DNA of 64,000 bases from Clostridium sp. 'White wine YQ' (GCF_028728205.1 NZ_JAQYUU010000005.1:283337-347336), one strand, 5' to 3'. Shown: positions 54,586-63,307, numbered from the stretch's first letter. Notes: a model not told the origin generated them from the sequence alone. Program-made: numbers and translations.

Positions 54586-55923
54586 TTGTATAAATTCACA
54601 GAAGTTCAAGAAAGTGATATTAATGATTTTAATAAAATAGATCCTAAGGGTCATATTTTTCAAACTTCATATTGGAGTTTAGTTAAAAAGGATTGGTCTC
54701 ATAAGTTTATATGTGGCTATGATTCAGAAGACAATAAGGTCTTGGCTGCAACTTTACTACTAAGAAAAATTCCCTATATAAATAAGTACATGGCCTATGC
54801 ACCAAGAGGCTTTGTTTGCGATTTTACAAACAAAGAACTTTTAGCTGAATTCACAGAATTTTTAAGAGGCTATTCCAAAGTAAACAATATAGCATTTTTA
54901 ACTGTTGACCCTGATATTCACCTAATGGAAAATGAAGTGCTTTTAGATAGCGGTAACGATATAAAAAATTTCTTAAATTCATTAGGATATAAGAATACTG
55001 ATTCTAAGAATTTTGAGGCTATTCAACCAAACTTTGTTTTTAGACTTCCTCTTCCTACTGGTGAAAACAAGAATGCTATTAAGAAAGAAGTTTTTAAGAA
55101 TTTTTCTAGTAAGACAAGATATAATATAAAAGTTGCCGAGGAAAGAGGTCTTTCTGTTGAGGTATACGACAAAGATAATTTAGATGAAGAGGTTCTAGAA
55201 AGATTTCATGAAATCATGGTTACTACCGGTAAGAGAGATAATTTCATAGTTAGACATAAAGGGTATTTTAAAGATATGATTACCGAAATAAGTCCTTATT
55301 GCAGACTGTATATGGTTAAATATAGTTATGAAAATGACTTTAAAAGACTATCAGATAAATTGAAGAAGCAAGAAGAAGCACGCGAAAAAGCTTTAGCTAA
55401 AATTGAAGAACAAAAAGAAAAGTTAAAAACTGAAACTGAAGAAGGTAAAATTGGTAGAATCCAAAAGAAAATTTCTGATGCAGAAAACAAATATAAAGAA
55501 TCTTTAAGACAAATTGAGGGTTTCAATCAAAAGATTGCTGATATAGAAGAATTTAAAGGTCAAGAAATATATCTTTCTGGTTCAATTTACTTATATTATG
55601 GCGGAAAAGCTTGGTATCTCTATGGTGCCTCAGAAAATATCTTAAGAGATACAATGCCTAACTTTGCAATGCAATGGTCTATGATTTCTGACTCAATTGA
55701 TTTAGATTGCTACTTATATGACTTTAGAGGAGTTTCTGGAGACTTAAATCCTGAGAATCCGCTTTATGGCTTATATAAATTTAAAAAAGGTTTTAATGGT
55801 AACTTTGTAGAGTTTATAGGTGAGTTTGACTTAGTAAATTCTAACCTTTTATATAATGCTTACAAAAAAGCTTTCCCTAAGTTTAAAGAAATAAGAAATA
55901 AAATGCTTAATAGTAAGCAATAG
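54586..55923 (+). CDS. FemX-like peptidoglycan bridge/aminoacyl transferase
   Basis: The 445-residue cytoplasmic enzyme uses aminoacyl-tRNA to add residues to peptidoglycan precursors. It has the two GNAT-like halves of FemABX proteins (HIFQTSYWSLVKKDW, YAPRGFVCDF, and later AWYLYGASENILRDTMPNFA). A coiled-coil arm of about 70 residues (about 245-315, Lys/Glu-rich) is inserted and likely contacts the tRNA. The start is TTG at 54586 after GGGAGGA. Position next to the wall hydrolases fits. Confidence 0.9.
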   Translation: MYKFTEVQESDINDFNKIDPKGHIFQTSYWSLVKKDWSHKFICGYDSEDNKVLAATLLLRKIPYINKYMAYAPRGFVCDFTNKELLAEFTEFLRGYSKVNNIAFLTVDPDIHLMENEVLLDSGNDIKNFLNSLGYKNTDSKNFEAIQPNFVFRLPLPTGENKNAIKKEVFKNFSSKTRYNIKVAEERGLSVEVYDKDNLDEEVLERFHEIMVTTGKRDNFIVRHKGYFKDMITEISPYCRLYMVKYSYENDFKRLSDKLKKQEEAREKALAKIEEQKEKLKTETEEGKIGRIQKKISDAENKYKESLRQIEGFNQKIADIEEFKGQEIYLSGSIYLYYGGKAWYLYGASENILRDTMPNFAMQWSMISDSIDLDCYLYDFRGVSGDLNPENPLYGLYKFKKGFNGNFVEFIGEFDLVNSNLLYNAYKKAFPKFKEIRNKMLNSKQ

Positions 55924-55927
55924 AATA

Positions 55928-55967
55928 AAAAAAGGTTTCTAAAAATATTTTTAGAAACCTTTTTATT
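55928..55967. terminator. Bidirectional terminator after the FemX-like gene
   Basis: AAAAAGGTTTCTAAAAA pairs with its inverted copy ending at 55964. It also serves the small gene on the minus strand. Confidence 0.9.
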
Positions 55968-56268
55968 ACTTTATGTATTTTGTTGCTATCTTCATTTGAA
56001 TCATTGATGATGAAATCATAATCAATGCAAATAATATTACAAATAGAAGTGAATACTTCGCAAAGAAATAATCAAGAATTCCAAAAATCATGCAAATCGA
56101 TCCGACACTTAAATAAAATGTTCCTATAAATTTAATGTATGCTTTATGATTTTCTGGAGACATCCCTCCACCAATTACTCCTGCTATTTTTTTATTTAAT
56201 AATATCAGTATTCCAATAATTATAAATACTAAGCTTGCTAATACCATTATAATTGTAGTTCCCCTCAT
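55966..56268 (-). CDS. Small DUF3784-like membrane protein
   Basis: The 100-residue protein has three hydrophobic helices (about 5-23, 45-65 and 71-90). The GGGMSPENHKAYIKFIG stretch after helix 1 resembles the DUF3784 family pattern. A GGAGG site lies upstream. No function is known. It stands alone between the FemX terminator and tRNA-Pro. Confidence 0.7.
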   Translation of the reverse strand: MRGTTIIMVLASLVFIIIGILILLNKKIAGVIGGGMSPENHKAYIKFIGTFYLSVGSICMIFGILDYFFAKYSLLFVILFALIMISSSMIQMKIATKYIK

Positions 56269-56411
56269 AGGTATATCCTCCTATTATTTTCTAAGATAAG
56301 GGTATTATATACACTATAACTTGAAAAGTAAAGTATTCAAAACATTCAAATCTTTTTTCATTTTAATTATTGACATACCTTCCTAAAGTATATATAATTA
56401 TCTATGTGCTT

Positions 56412-56487
56412 CGGGGTGTAGCGCAGATGGGAGCGCGCGTGGTTTGGGACCATGAGGTCGCAGGTTCGATCCCTGTCACCCCGACCA
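56412..56487 (+). tRNA. tRNA-Pro (anticodon TGG)
   Basis: The 76 nt gene folds as a cloverleaf: acceptor CGGGGTG pairs with CACCCCG, the anticodon loop TTTGGGA carries TGG at 56445-56447, and the T-arm has GGTTCGATCC. The CCA end is encoded. The TGG anticodon can read all or most proline codons in such genomes. A terminator follows at once. Confidence 0.96.
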
Positions 56488-56490
56488 AAG

Positions 56491-56520
56491 AAAAGGAATT
56501 GCTTTTGCAATTCCTTTTTT
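56491..56520. terminator. Terminator of tRNA-Pro
   Basis: AAAAGGAATTGC pairs with GCAATTCCTTTT around a 4 nt loop, then more T. It also ends the convergent amidase gene. Confidence 0.9.
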
Positions 56521-56521
56521 A

Positions 56522-57916
56522 TTATCCTATATTTTTAATTTTAGCTATTGAATTTAATATATCTTCCAAAGTTTGTTCATAGCTTTTATTTTTCTCTGTT
56601 AATGACTTATTATTATCATTTAATATATTCTTTATATTTTCTTCTTTCTTTAAAAATACATCAATAGCATTTAAGTACTTATTCATGAGATTTATTTTGT
56701 TTTTTAAGTTATCCATATCTCCTGAAATCTCATTAATATACGCTCTCATCTCATCAATATTTACGCCTTCATTTGTAGTATTATCATTATTATTTTCATT
56801 ATTACTGCTATTATTATCATTTGGAGTATCTGGCATTGGTTCCTCCTTAATAATTGTTTTTTCTACTTCATCCATTAGACTTAAAATCTTAATTCCATAA
56901 TTATCAGATGGAGCCCAGTTTCCTGATAATGTTTCTACATATTTTGCTCTTCCTAACAAGTATTGGAAATGTCTCGGATCTTTAGTATCTAATTTGGGAT
57001 ATCCTTTTGCTCCAGCATATAATGCTAAATGATCCAAGTGAGCATGTACACCATCTTCCCATGAAGAAAATTGTGCATGATCTTCAGGATTGTCTCCCTT
57101 TGCATCTGTTTTCTTAAGCCCGCAAGGGTTTTTATAGTATACAGGTACTTTACCTGTATATTTTCCATAATTAGTCTCTAATGCACTTTGTGTGTAGGCC
57201 ACTAATGGATTAACACCTCCACACTCTTCACTAAACTTCCAATATAAATCTGCGAGAGAAATAAAAACTTCTGCTGCATTTTTATCTTTTGCCCATTGTT
57301 TTGCTTGTGCCTGAATTGCTTGAGGCTTTGAAACAATTGGCGTCATAACTGTTTCATTATCACCATCCAATGGAATTTCACTTTTACCAATATATCTTAA
57401 AAATCCATTCGCAATATTTACAGCAACTCTATTTTTGAAAATCTCATCTTTAAGTAAGGCTTCTTCTTTTATATTACTTATAAAACATACCTCTACTAAA
57501 ATAGCTGGCATATTTGTTTGCTTTAATACTGTAAAATTTGCATATTTTACACCCCTGTTTTTAAGCTGCAAATTAGAAACCATTTTTTCTAGAATAACTG
57601 CAGATAATTTTTCTCCTTCCCCTCCTTTGCTTAGTGCATAAATTTCTGTTCCTTCTGCAGTATCTACTTCTGCACTATTAATATGAATGCTAATAAAATA
57701 TCTTGCTCCCTTTAAATTTGCAAAGTTTGCCCTCTCCTCTAAAGTTACATAACTATCATCATCTCTAGTCATCTCTACAGTAACATTCTTATTCTCCAAA
57801 AACTCCTTAACTTTTTTTGAAATATATAGAGTGCATTCTTTCTCTTTTAAACCACTTTTGCCTACTGCTCCAGGATCTGTTCCACCATGACCAGGATCTA
57901 TTACTAAATCTACCAT
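56522..57916 (-). CDS. N-acetylmuramoyl-L-alanine amidase with glucosaminidase domain
   Basis: The 464-residue wall hydrolase begins directly with an Amidase_3 domain (about 1-178): VIDPGHGGTDPGAVG with zinc His, the second ligand Glu in LEERANFAN, SIHINSA with the other zinc His, and EVCFISN with the catalytic Glu. A GH73-type glucosaminidase domain follows (about 205-365; ALETNYGKYTG, YKNPCGLKK). The C-terminus is Asn/Asp-rich then a coiled coil. There is no signal peptide, as in phage endolysins or proteins released by cell lysis. The ATG is preceded by GGAGGG. Confidence 0.9.
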   Translation of the reverse strand: MVDLVIDPGHGGTDPGAVGKSGLKEKECTLYISKKVKEFLENKNVTVEMTRDDDSYVTLEERANFANLKGARYFISIHINSAEVDTAEGTEIYALSKGGEGEKLSAVILEKMVSNLQLKNRGVKYANFTVLKQTNMPAILVEVCFISNIKEEALLKDEIFKNRVAVNIANGFLRYIGKSEIPLDGDNETVMTPIVSKPQAIQAQAKQWAKDKNAAEVFISLADLYWKFSEECGGVNPLVAYTQSALETNYGKYTGKVPVYYKNPCGLKKTDAKGDNPEDHAQFSSWEDGVHAHLDHLALYAGAKGYPKLDTKDPRHFQYLLGRAKYVETLSGNWAPSDNYGIKILSLMDEVEKTIIKEEPMPDTPNDNNSSNNENNNDNTTNEGVNIDEMRAYINEISGDMDNLKNKINLMNKYLNAIDVFLKKEENIKNILNDNNKSLTEKNKSYEQTLEDILNSIAKIKNIG

Positions 57917-57968
57917 ATACCCTCCAAAAATATTAATAACAATATATAATATTTTTAGAAATATATAA

Positions 57969-58091
57969 TTATTTCAATTTATTTTTATTTTCATCAAAAA
58001 TATCATAATATTTCTCTTCTTTTGATGCAGCTTTACAAAGACTCCAAAAAAGAAGTATTATAAATATATAGAATGTAACAAATAACATCAT
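57969..58091 (-). CDS. Small single-helix membrane protein, 40 residues
   Basis: A short frame starts at ATG 58091 (a second ATG follows at once) after a GAGGAG site and ends with TAA at 57969. The product is one hydrophobic helix (LFVTFYIFIILLFWSLCKAA) and an acidic/Lys tail (SKEEKYYDIFDENKNKLK). It lies upstream of the amidase gene on the same strand with a gap of 52 bp, so it may be cotranscribed. Family and function are unknown. Confidence 0.55.
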   Translation of the reverse strand: MMLFVTFYIFIILLFWSLCKAASKEEKYYDIFDENKNKLK

Positions 58092-58197
58092 AGTTAAATA
58101 TCTCCTCACTAGACAGAATTTTGTTGACATAATAAACATTATTTTTTAGGTTAAAATAACTTTATACTAACTATTATTGCTATTTAGGAGGATTTTT

Positions 58198-59553
58198 ATG
58201 AAAAAAGATTATGAACAACTATTTAAAAAATTAGTAAAGTCTTATTATGATGGAAATTTTGACGAAGTCATAAATGAGATTTTAAATGCTTCTGAATCTG
58301 ATAAAAAAGAAGCTATGTCCGTAATCTCTTCTTTGTGTGGAGTAGAGGTAAAGCAAGACGAAAACTATGTATATAACTTAAAAAGAGCAATAACTGAATA
58401 CAAGATAAGGGAACGTATTGTTGAAAAATTAGCTTCTTGTAATACCAGTTGTCGAAAGGAACCTGGTGAGAAAACAAACTGCCAAAGAGTTTGTGCTTTC
58501 GATGCTATCTTAGAAGATCCTTTAACTGGTGGTACATACATAGATGAATCTCTTTGTGTCGACTGCGGAATGTGCGTCGAAGCCTGTGATAGTGGTAAAT
58601 TACTAGATAGAATTGAATTTATGCCTATATTAGAACTTTTAAAGAATAATGAAAAGGTTATAGCAGCTGTAGCTCCAGCTATTTCAGGACAATGGGGCCC
58701 TGATGTATCCCTAGATCAATTAAGAGCAGCCTTTATGAAAGCTGGATTTACGGATATGATTGAAGTAGCTTTCGCTGCTGACATGTTAACAATAAAAGAA
58801 GCTGTAGAATTTGATAAGCATGTTAATAAAGCTGGTGACCTTATGATTACATCTTGTTGCTGCCCTATGTGGGTTGGAATGCTAAAAAGAGTTTATCATG
58901 ATTTAGTTAAAGATGTTTCGCCTTCTGTTTCACCTATGATTGCTGCCGGGAGAGTATTAAAAACATTAAACCCAGATGCAAAAGTAGTCTTTATAGGTCC
59001 TTGTATTGCTAAGAAAGCTGAGAGGAATGATCCTGATATCAAAGGTTCAGTAGATTATGTCTTAACCTTCCAAGAAGTACGAGATATTTTTGATGTCCTC
59101 GAAATTAACCCAGGAGAACTTACTGGGATACCTTCTGTAGAATATGCTTCTAGGGGTGGAAGACTTTATGCTCGTACAGGTGGTGTTTCCATCGCAGTAT
59201 CTGAAGCTATAGAAGAATTATTTCCTGAGAAACATAAGTTGTTGAAGACAGCTCAGGCTCATGGAGTTAAGGATTGTAAGGAAATACTAGCTAAGGCTCA
59301 AGCTGGTGAATTAGGTGATGTTAACTTCATCGAAGGTATGGGTTGCATTGGTGGATGTGTTGGTGGTCCTAAAGCAATAGTTTCTAGGGATGAAGGAAAG
59401 ACTGCCGTTGATGATTTTGCATATGATTCACCTGTTAAAATAGCTACGCATAGTCCAGTTTTAGATGAAGTTTTCAAGAAAATTGGTATTGAAAAACTAG
59501 AAGATTTTAGAGATGAACATAAAATTGAGATTTTCGAAAGAACATTTAGCTAA
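58198..59553 (+). CDS. [FeFe]-hydrogenase-like protein, short form with divergent H-cluster motifs
   Basis: The 451-residue protein has an N-terminal 4Fe-4S region (CNTSCRKEPGEKTNCQRVC and CVDCGMCVEACDSGK) and a C-terminal H-cluster domain. Its three signatures deviate from classical HydA: TSCCCPMW (L1), GPCIAKKAE (L2) and EGMGCIGGCVGGPK (L3). This matches the group often called B (as in CpIII of C. pasteurianum), and differs from the main fermentative enzyme. Activity could be H2 evolution, uptake or sensing. The ATG at 58198 has a TAGGAGG site. Confidence 0.88.
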   Translation: MKKDYEQLFKKLVKSYYDGNFDEVINEILNASESDKKEAMSVISSLCGVEVKQDENYVYNLKRAITEYKIRERIVEKLASCNTSCRKEPGEKTNCQRVCAFDAILEDPLTGGTYIDESLCVDCGMCVEACDSGKLLDRIEFMPILELLKNNEKVIAAVAPAISGQWGPDVSLDQLRAAFMKAGFTDMIEVAFAADMLTIKEAVEFDKHVNKAGDLMITSCCCPMWVGMLKRVYHDLVKDVSPSVSPMIAAGRVLKTLNPDAKVVFIGPCIAKKAERNDPDIKGSVDYVLTFQEVRDIFDVLEINPGELTGIPSVEYASRGGRLYARTGGVSIAVSEAIEELFPEKHKLLKTAQAHGVKDCKEILAKAQAGELGDVNFIEGMGCIGGCVGGPKAIVSRDEGKTAVDDFAYDSPVKIATHSPVLDEVFKKIGIEKLEDFRDEHKIEIFERTFS

Positions 59554-59576
59554 CTTAATGTTATGTTTTTTACCTT

Positions 59577-59602
59577 AAGAGAGGTCTCCCCTCTCTTATT
59601 TT
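59577..59602 (+). terminator. Terminator of the hydrogenase gene
   Basis: AAGAGAGG pairs with CCTCTCTT around a short loop, followed by T-rich sequence. Confidence 0.78.
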
Positions 59603-59659
59603 CTTATATAAATATATTTTACTAATTGCGTACTTAAAGATTTTAATATACCATTAAGT

Positions 59660-59699
59660 CATAGGATTTTTGATAGGATACTTAACTTAAAACCCTATA
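59660..59699. repeat. Dispersed repeat family 1, copy C (collapsed, 40 bp)
   Basis: It reads as the first 28 or so bases of inverted copy B joined to its last bases, CTTAAAACCCTATA, with 32 bp missing. The junction ACTTAACTTAA is what recombination or slippage between the two AACTTA repeats of a B-type copy would leave. Confidence 0.75.
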
Positions 59700-59757
59700 A
59701 AGAATCTAAATTTATTTTAAATTTATAATAATATTAATAATATTTGAGGTGAAAATT

Positions 59758-60405
59758 TTGTTCGAAGATGTACAAGCTGCAATATTTGATTTAGACGGAA
59801 CACTTATAGATTCGATGTGGATTTGGGACGAGCTTGATAAGAGCTACTTGGAAAGCAAAGGGATTGTTAAGCCTGAGACCTTGGAGGATGACATTAATCA
59901 TCTAAGTTTTGAGCAAACTGCTGAATATTTTAGAAAAACCTTTAATCTTTCTGAGTCTGTTGAAGAAATAATGGAGGAAATAAATTCTCTCGCTTATGAA
60001 AATTATAAAAATAATGCTCCATTGAAACCTGGCGCAATAGAATTTCTTACTTCTTTAAAAGAAAAAGGTATTAAGATTGCAATTGCAACCTCTAACTCTT
60101 CACCTTTACTGGATGTGGCTTTAGAAAGTAATAGTATTAGTAATTACATTGACTCTATTACAACGACAAACGAGGTTGACAAACCTAAAAGTCATCCAGA
60201 TGTTTACCTTCTTGCCGCAAAAAGGTTAGGTGTTTCCCCCGAAAACTGTATTGTATTCGAAGACATACTCGCTGCAGTTGAAGGTGCGAAATCTGCTGGA
60301 ATGAAGGTTGTAGCAGTTTATGATAAATACTCAGAACACCAAAAACCTCAGCTAATACAGAAAGCTGATAAATATATAAATAGCTTTAATGATATTGCTA
60401 TATAA
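59758..60405 (+). CDS. HAD-family sugar-phosphatase/beta-phosphoglucomutase-like
   Basis: The 215-residue enzyme has motif I AAIFDLDGTLIDS (nucleophile Asp), motif II IATSNSS, and motifs III/IV KPKSHPDVY and VFEDILAAVEGA, with a helical cap between. It is probably a phosphatase of small sugar phosphates. The start is placed at TTG 59758, because GAGGTG lies 6 nt upstream and the GTG at 59749 overlaps that site. Repeat copy C lies upstream. Confidence 0.88.
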   Translation: MFEDVQAAIFDLDGTLIDSMWIWDELDKSYLESKGIVKPETLEDDINHLSFEQTAEYFRKTFNLSESVEEIMEEINSLAYENYKNNAPLKPGAIEFLTSLKEKGIKIAIATSNSSPLLDVALESNSISNYIDSITTTNEVDKPKSHPDVYLLAAKRLGVSPENCIVFEDILAAVEGAKSAGMKVVAVYDKYSEHQKPQLIQKADKYINSFNDIAI

Positions 60406-60407
60406 AT

Positions 60408-60440
60408 AAAAAAGCTTGGACTAAGTCCAAGCTTTTTTTT
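60408..60440. terminator. Bidirectional terminator between the HAD gene and uracil permease
   Basis: AAAAAAGCTTGGAC pairs with GTCCAAGCTTTTTT around a 3 nt loop between convergent genes. Confidence 0.92.
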
Positions 60441-60446
60441 ATAATA

Positions 60447-61745
60447 TTAAACCTCATCTGGTTTTTCGTTCATTATTCCTATTGCATCAAATAGAATGAA
60501 TAGTAAATTTAATGCTATTGCTACTATTGTTGCTAGTACCATTCCTTTATATTCTAATCCATAAACATTTATCTTAATTCCACTTAATCCTACTATAAAT
60601 ATTACAGAAGTTAATATTAAGTTTCTTGATTTTGAATAATCAACTTTCTTTTCGATGAATGTTCTTAAACCTGATGCTGCTATTGTTCCAAATAATAATA
60701 AGCTTATTCCACCTATTACTGGAGTTGGAATACTAATTATTAGTGCAGAAAGCTTACCTGAAAATCCTAATACTATTGAAATTAGTGCTGCTCCACAAAT
60801 TACATATACGCTATATACTTTTGTTAAAGCCATTACTCCAATATTTTCTGCATAAGTTGTTGTAGGTACTGAACCAAACATACCAGATATCATAGTTGAA
60901 AGTCCATCACCTAATAGTGATCTATGTAGTCCTGGATCTTTTGCTAGATCTTTTTCTACAATACTGCTTGTTACAGCAAGGTGACCAATGTGTTCTGCTA
61001 TAACAACAAATGCTGCTGGAAGAATAGTTAATATTGCATGTAAATCAAAAGTTGCTACTTTTATATTTGGTAATGCTAAAAAGCTTGAACTACTTATTGT
61101 AGCGAAGTCTACTAATCCCATTGCATAAGCTGTAATATATCCAACTACTACTCCTATAAGTATAGGTATAACCTTTAAAAATCCTTTAAGTATTATATTA
61201 CATAGTATTACTGTTGCTAAGGTAACCATAGAAACTATAATCCAAGTAGTATTTGATGCAGTTGGATTATTTGATCCACCTACGGCAAATCCTGCCATGT
61301 CCGCTGCTGTTGGAGCAAGTTCTAATCCGATAATTGTAACTATTGCACCCATTGCTGCTGGTGGAAATAATTTATTTATTACTCCTATACCAACGAATTT
61401 TACTAATAACGCAACTAGTGCGAATACTAGTCCAGCTATCACAAAGCCGCCTTGTACCGTTTGAAAAGAATATCCTTGGCTTGTTAACATGAATACTGGT
61501 GAAAGGAATGCAAAACTTGATCCTAAGTAGGCTGGTATACGTTTCTTTGTCAAAAATGCATAAAGTAAAGTACCTATACCGTTAAAAAATAATACTGTTG
61601 CGGGATCTATTTTGAAAAGAATTGGAACTAATACAGATGATCCAAACATTGCAAAAAGATGTTGGATACTTAATGGAATTGCTTTTTTTAGTGGTGGCAT
61701 CTCATTAACGTCCACTATAGATTTTTCTAATTGATTTTCATTCAT
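60447..61745 (-). CDS. uraA: Uracil permease (NCS2 family)
   Basis: The 432-residue membrane symporter imports uracil. It has about 14 hydrophobic segments and NCS2 hallmarks: SIQHLFAMFGSSVLVPIL at the start, VVIAEHIGHLAVTSSIV with the substrate Glu/His, and GGISLLLFGTIAASGLRTF. A PyrR-binding hairpin directly precedes its ribosome binding site, which points to uracil or pyrimidine control. The gene is monocistronic. PyrP is an equivalent name. Confidence 0.92.
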   Translation of the reverse strand: MNENQLEKSIVDVNEMPPLKKAIPLSIQHLFAMFGSSVLVPILFKIDPATVLFFNGIGTLLYAFLTKKRIPAYLGSSFAFLSPVFMLTSQGYSFQTVQGGFVIAGLVFALVALLVKFVGIGVINKLFPPAAMGAIVTIIGLELAPTAADMAGFAVGGSNNPTASNTTWIIVSMVTLATVILCNIILKGFLKVIPILIGVVVGYITAYAMGLVDFATISSSSFLALPNIKVATFDLHAILTILPAAFVVIAEHIGHLAVTSSIVEKDLAKDPGLHRSLLGDGLSTMISGMFGSVPTTTYAENIGVMALTKVYSVYVICGAALISIVLGFSGKLSALIISIPTPVIGGISLLLFGTIAASGLRTFIEKKVDYSKSRNLILTSVIFIVGLSGIKINVYGLEYKGMVLATIVAIALNLLFILFDAIGIMNEKPDEV

Positions 61746-61753
61746 TTGTAAAT

Positions 61754-61781
61754 TCCCCCTTCTTAGTCTCGCTGGACTAAA
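61754..61781 (-). promoter_or_regulatory. PyrR-binding hairpin overlapping the uracil permease ribosome binding site
   Basis: On the minus strand AGTCCAGCGAGACTAAGAAG (starting at 61778) closely matches the PyrR consensus loop. TTAGTC/GACTAA (61763-61768 and 61775-61780) closes a stem. It ends within a few bases of AAGGGGG, the permease's ribosome site. There is no terminator between hairpin and start codon, so bound PyrR-UMP should block translation rather than stop transcription. Confidence 0.82.
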
Positions 61782-61863
61782 TTAAAGCTTTTATAACTAT
61801 AGCATTATTTTAATAACTTTTCAAGCTTTTTATTACTGTAAAAAAACGTCAGGATAAAAATAA

Positions 61864-61890
61864 TAACTCGCTAAAATCTTTAGGGAGTTA
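61864..61890 (-). terminator. Terminator of the parvulin gene
   Basis: TAACTCGCTAAA and TTTAGGGAGTTA form a 12 bp stem with one mismatch and a 3 nt loop just after the stop codon. The following minus-strand sequence is T-rich. Confidence 0.75.
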
Positions 61891-61897
61891 TAGTTAG

Positions 61898-62644
61898 CTA
61901 CTTTCTTTCAACACCGTATTTTTTTGATAACTCATCAACTAAATCAAAATACTTCTTTTGTTGACTTTGTTGCATTAATTGGTTAACAACCCCATCCTTA
62001 ACTTCGTCAAAGCTTAATTCTTTGGCTGAGTTTTTACTTTCAACTTTTATTAAATGATATCCAAATTGAGTTTTAACACTTTCAGTTAATTTTCCAATTT
62101 CAGCATTGAATGCAGCTTCCTCAAATTCTGGAACCATCATTCCTCTTGAGAAAGATCCCAAATTACCACCTTGTTCTTTTGATGGACAAGTAGAGTACTT
62201 AGCTGCTGCCTCCTCAAATGTTATGCTTCCTGTTTCTATTTCATCTTTTATAGCATTACATTCTTCTTCAGAAGGTACTAATATATGCTTTGCTGTAACT
62301 GTATCTGGTTCAAGGAACATTTCCTTATTTTCATTATAAAATTTAAGTGCATCATCATCAGTAACTGTTACTTCTGATACCACTTTATTAATTACCATTT
62401 GTGTTAGTAGTTCCTTTTTGAACTTCTCAACTTCTTGTTCAAATTCTTTTGTATTATCTAAAGAATTTTCTTTACCAAAGTTATACATCAATTCAAAAGA
62501 AATAACTTGTTCTAATAATTGTTTTTTTCCTTCTTCTGATGCTAACATTCCTCTTCTGTCAGCTGGATATTTAGAAATAGCTTCATTTAGATCCTTTTCT
62601 GTTATCTCATTACCTGCTACAACTGCCAAAACTTTATTTTCCAT
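61898..62644 (-). CDS. Parvulin-type peptidyl-prolyl isomerase without signal peptide
   Basis: The 248-residue protein has a SurA/PrsA-like N-terminal helical region (VAGNEITEKDLNEAI) and a rotamase domain (about 115-210: VTAKHILVPSEEE, YSTCPSKEQGGNLGSFSRG, FGYHLIKVESK). Unlike PrsA it has no signal sequence or lipobox, so it appears to be cytoplasmic. A GGAG site lies upstream. It is monocistronic. Confidence 0.9.
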   Translation of the reverse strand: MENKVLAVVAGNEITEKDLNEAISKYPADRRGMLASEEGKKQLLEQVISFELMYNFGKENSLDNTKEFEQEVEKFKKELLTQMVINKVVSEVTVTDDDALKFYNENKEMFLEPDTVTAKHILVPSEEECNAIKDEIETGSITFEEAAAKYSTCPSKEQGGNLGSFSRGMMVPEFEEAAFNAEIGKLTESVKTQFGYHLIKVESKNSAKELSFDEVKDGVVNQLMQQSQQKKYFDLVDELSKKYGVERK

Positions 62645-62826
62645 AAAAAATCTCCTTTAATTTTAAAATCATACTTTATAATAATAACATAATATTACTA
62701 TCAATGCACAATATACTTATTTATAATTATTCTCTTTATTTTTAGTTCTTATCATACTTCAAATCTTGCTAATTAATAATAATTATTATATAATATTTAT
62801 AATATAAATAGTTCGGAGGTATCTTT

Positions 62827-63294
62827 ATGAATAATATAGAAGTTAATAAGGAATGTCCAGATTTTTCACTGATAGGATCAGATGAAAAACTTCATAAGTT
62901 AAGTGATTATAGAGGGAAGAAAATAATATTGTACTTTTACCCAAAAGACAATACTCCAGGTTGCTCAACGGAAGCCTGTGATTTTAGAGATAATTATATT
63001 GAAATATCTAATGAAAATGCTATTATTTTGGGGATTAGCAAAGACAATTTATCCTCACACGACAAATTTATAAGTAAGTTCGGATTACCTTTCATACTTT
63101 TAAGTGATGAAGATAAAAAAGTATGTGAGTTATATGATGTTCTTAAAGAAAAAAACATGTATGGTAGAAAAACAATAGGTATAGAACGAAGCACCTTTAT
63201 AATAGATGAATCTGGAATCCTAAAAAAAGAATTTAGGAAAGTAAAAGTTAAAGACCACGTTAAAGAAGTTTTAGAATTTTTAAAAACTATATAA
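62827..63294 (+). CDS. bcp: Thiol peroxidase Bcp (PrxQ type)
   Basis: The 155-residue peroxiredoxin reduces peroxides using thioredoxin. The peroxidatic Cys46 and resolving Cys51 lie in DNTPGCSTEACDFRD, the atypical two-cysteine spacing. The WYFYPKD-like element is YFYPKD. A GGAGG site precedes the ATG. It is monocistronic and useful for an anaerobe exposed to oxygen. Confidence 0.93.
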   Translation: MNNIEVNKECPDFSLIGSDEKLHKLSDYRGKKIILYFYPKDNTPGCSTEACDFRDNYIEISNENAIILGISKDNLSSHDKFISKFGLPFILLSDEDKKVCELYDVLKEKNMYGRKTIGIERSTFIIDESGILKKEFRKVKVKDHVKEVLEFLKTI

Positions 63295-63307
63295 ACCTTA
63301 TATTCTT

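Noticed and set aside
56412..57916. Prophage remnant with attachment site at tRNA-Pro
   Set aside because: The amidase resembles an endolysin and sits next to a tRNA, but I found no duplicate of the tRNA 3' end, no integrase and no phage structural gene.
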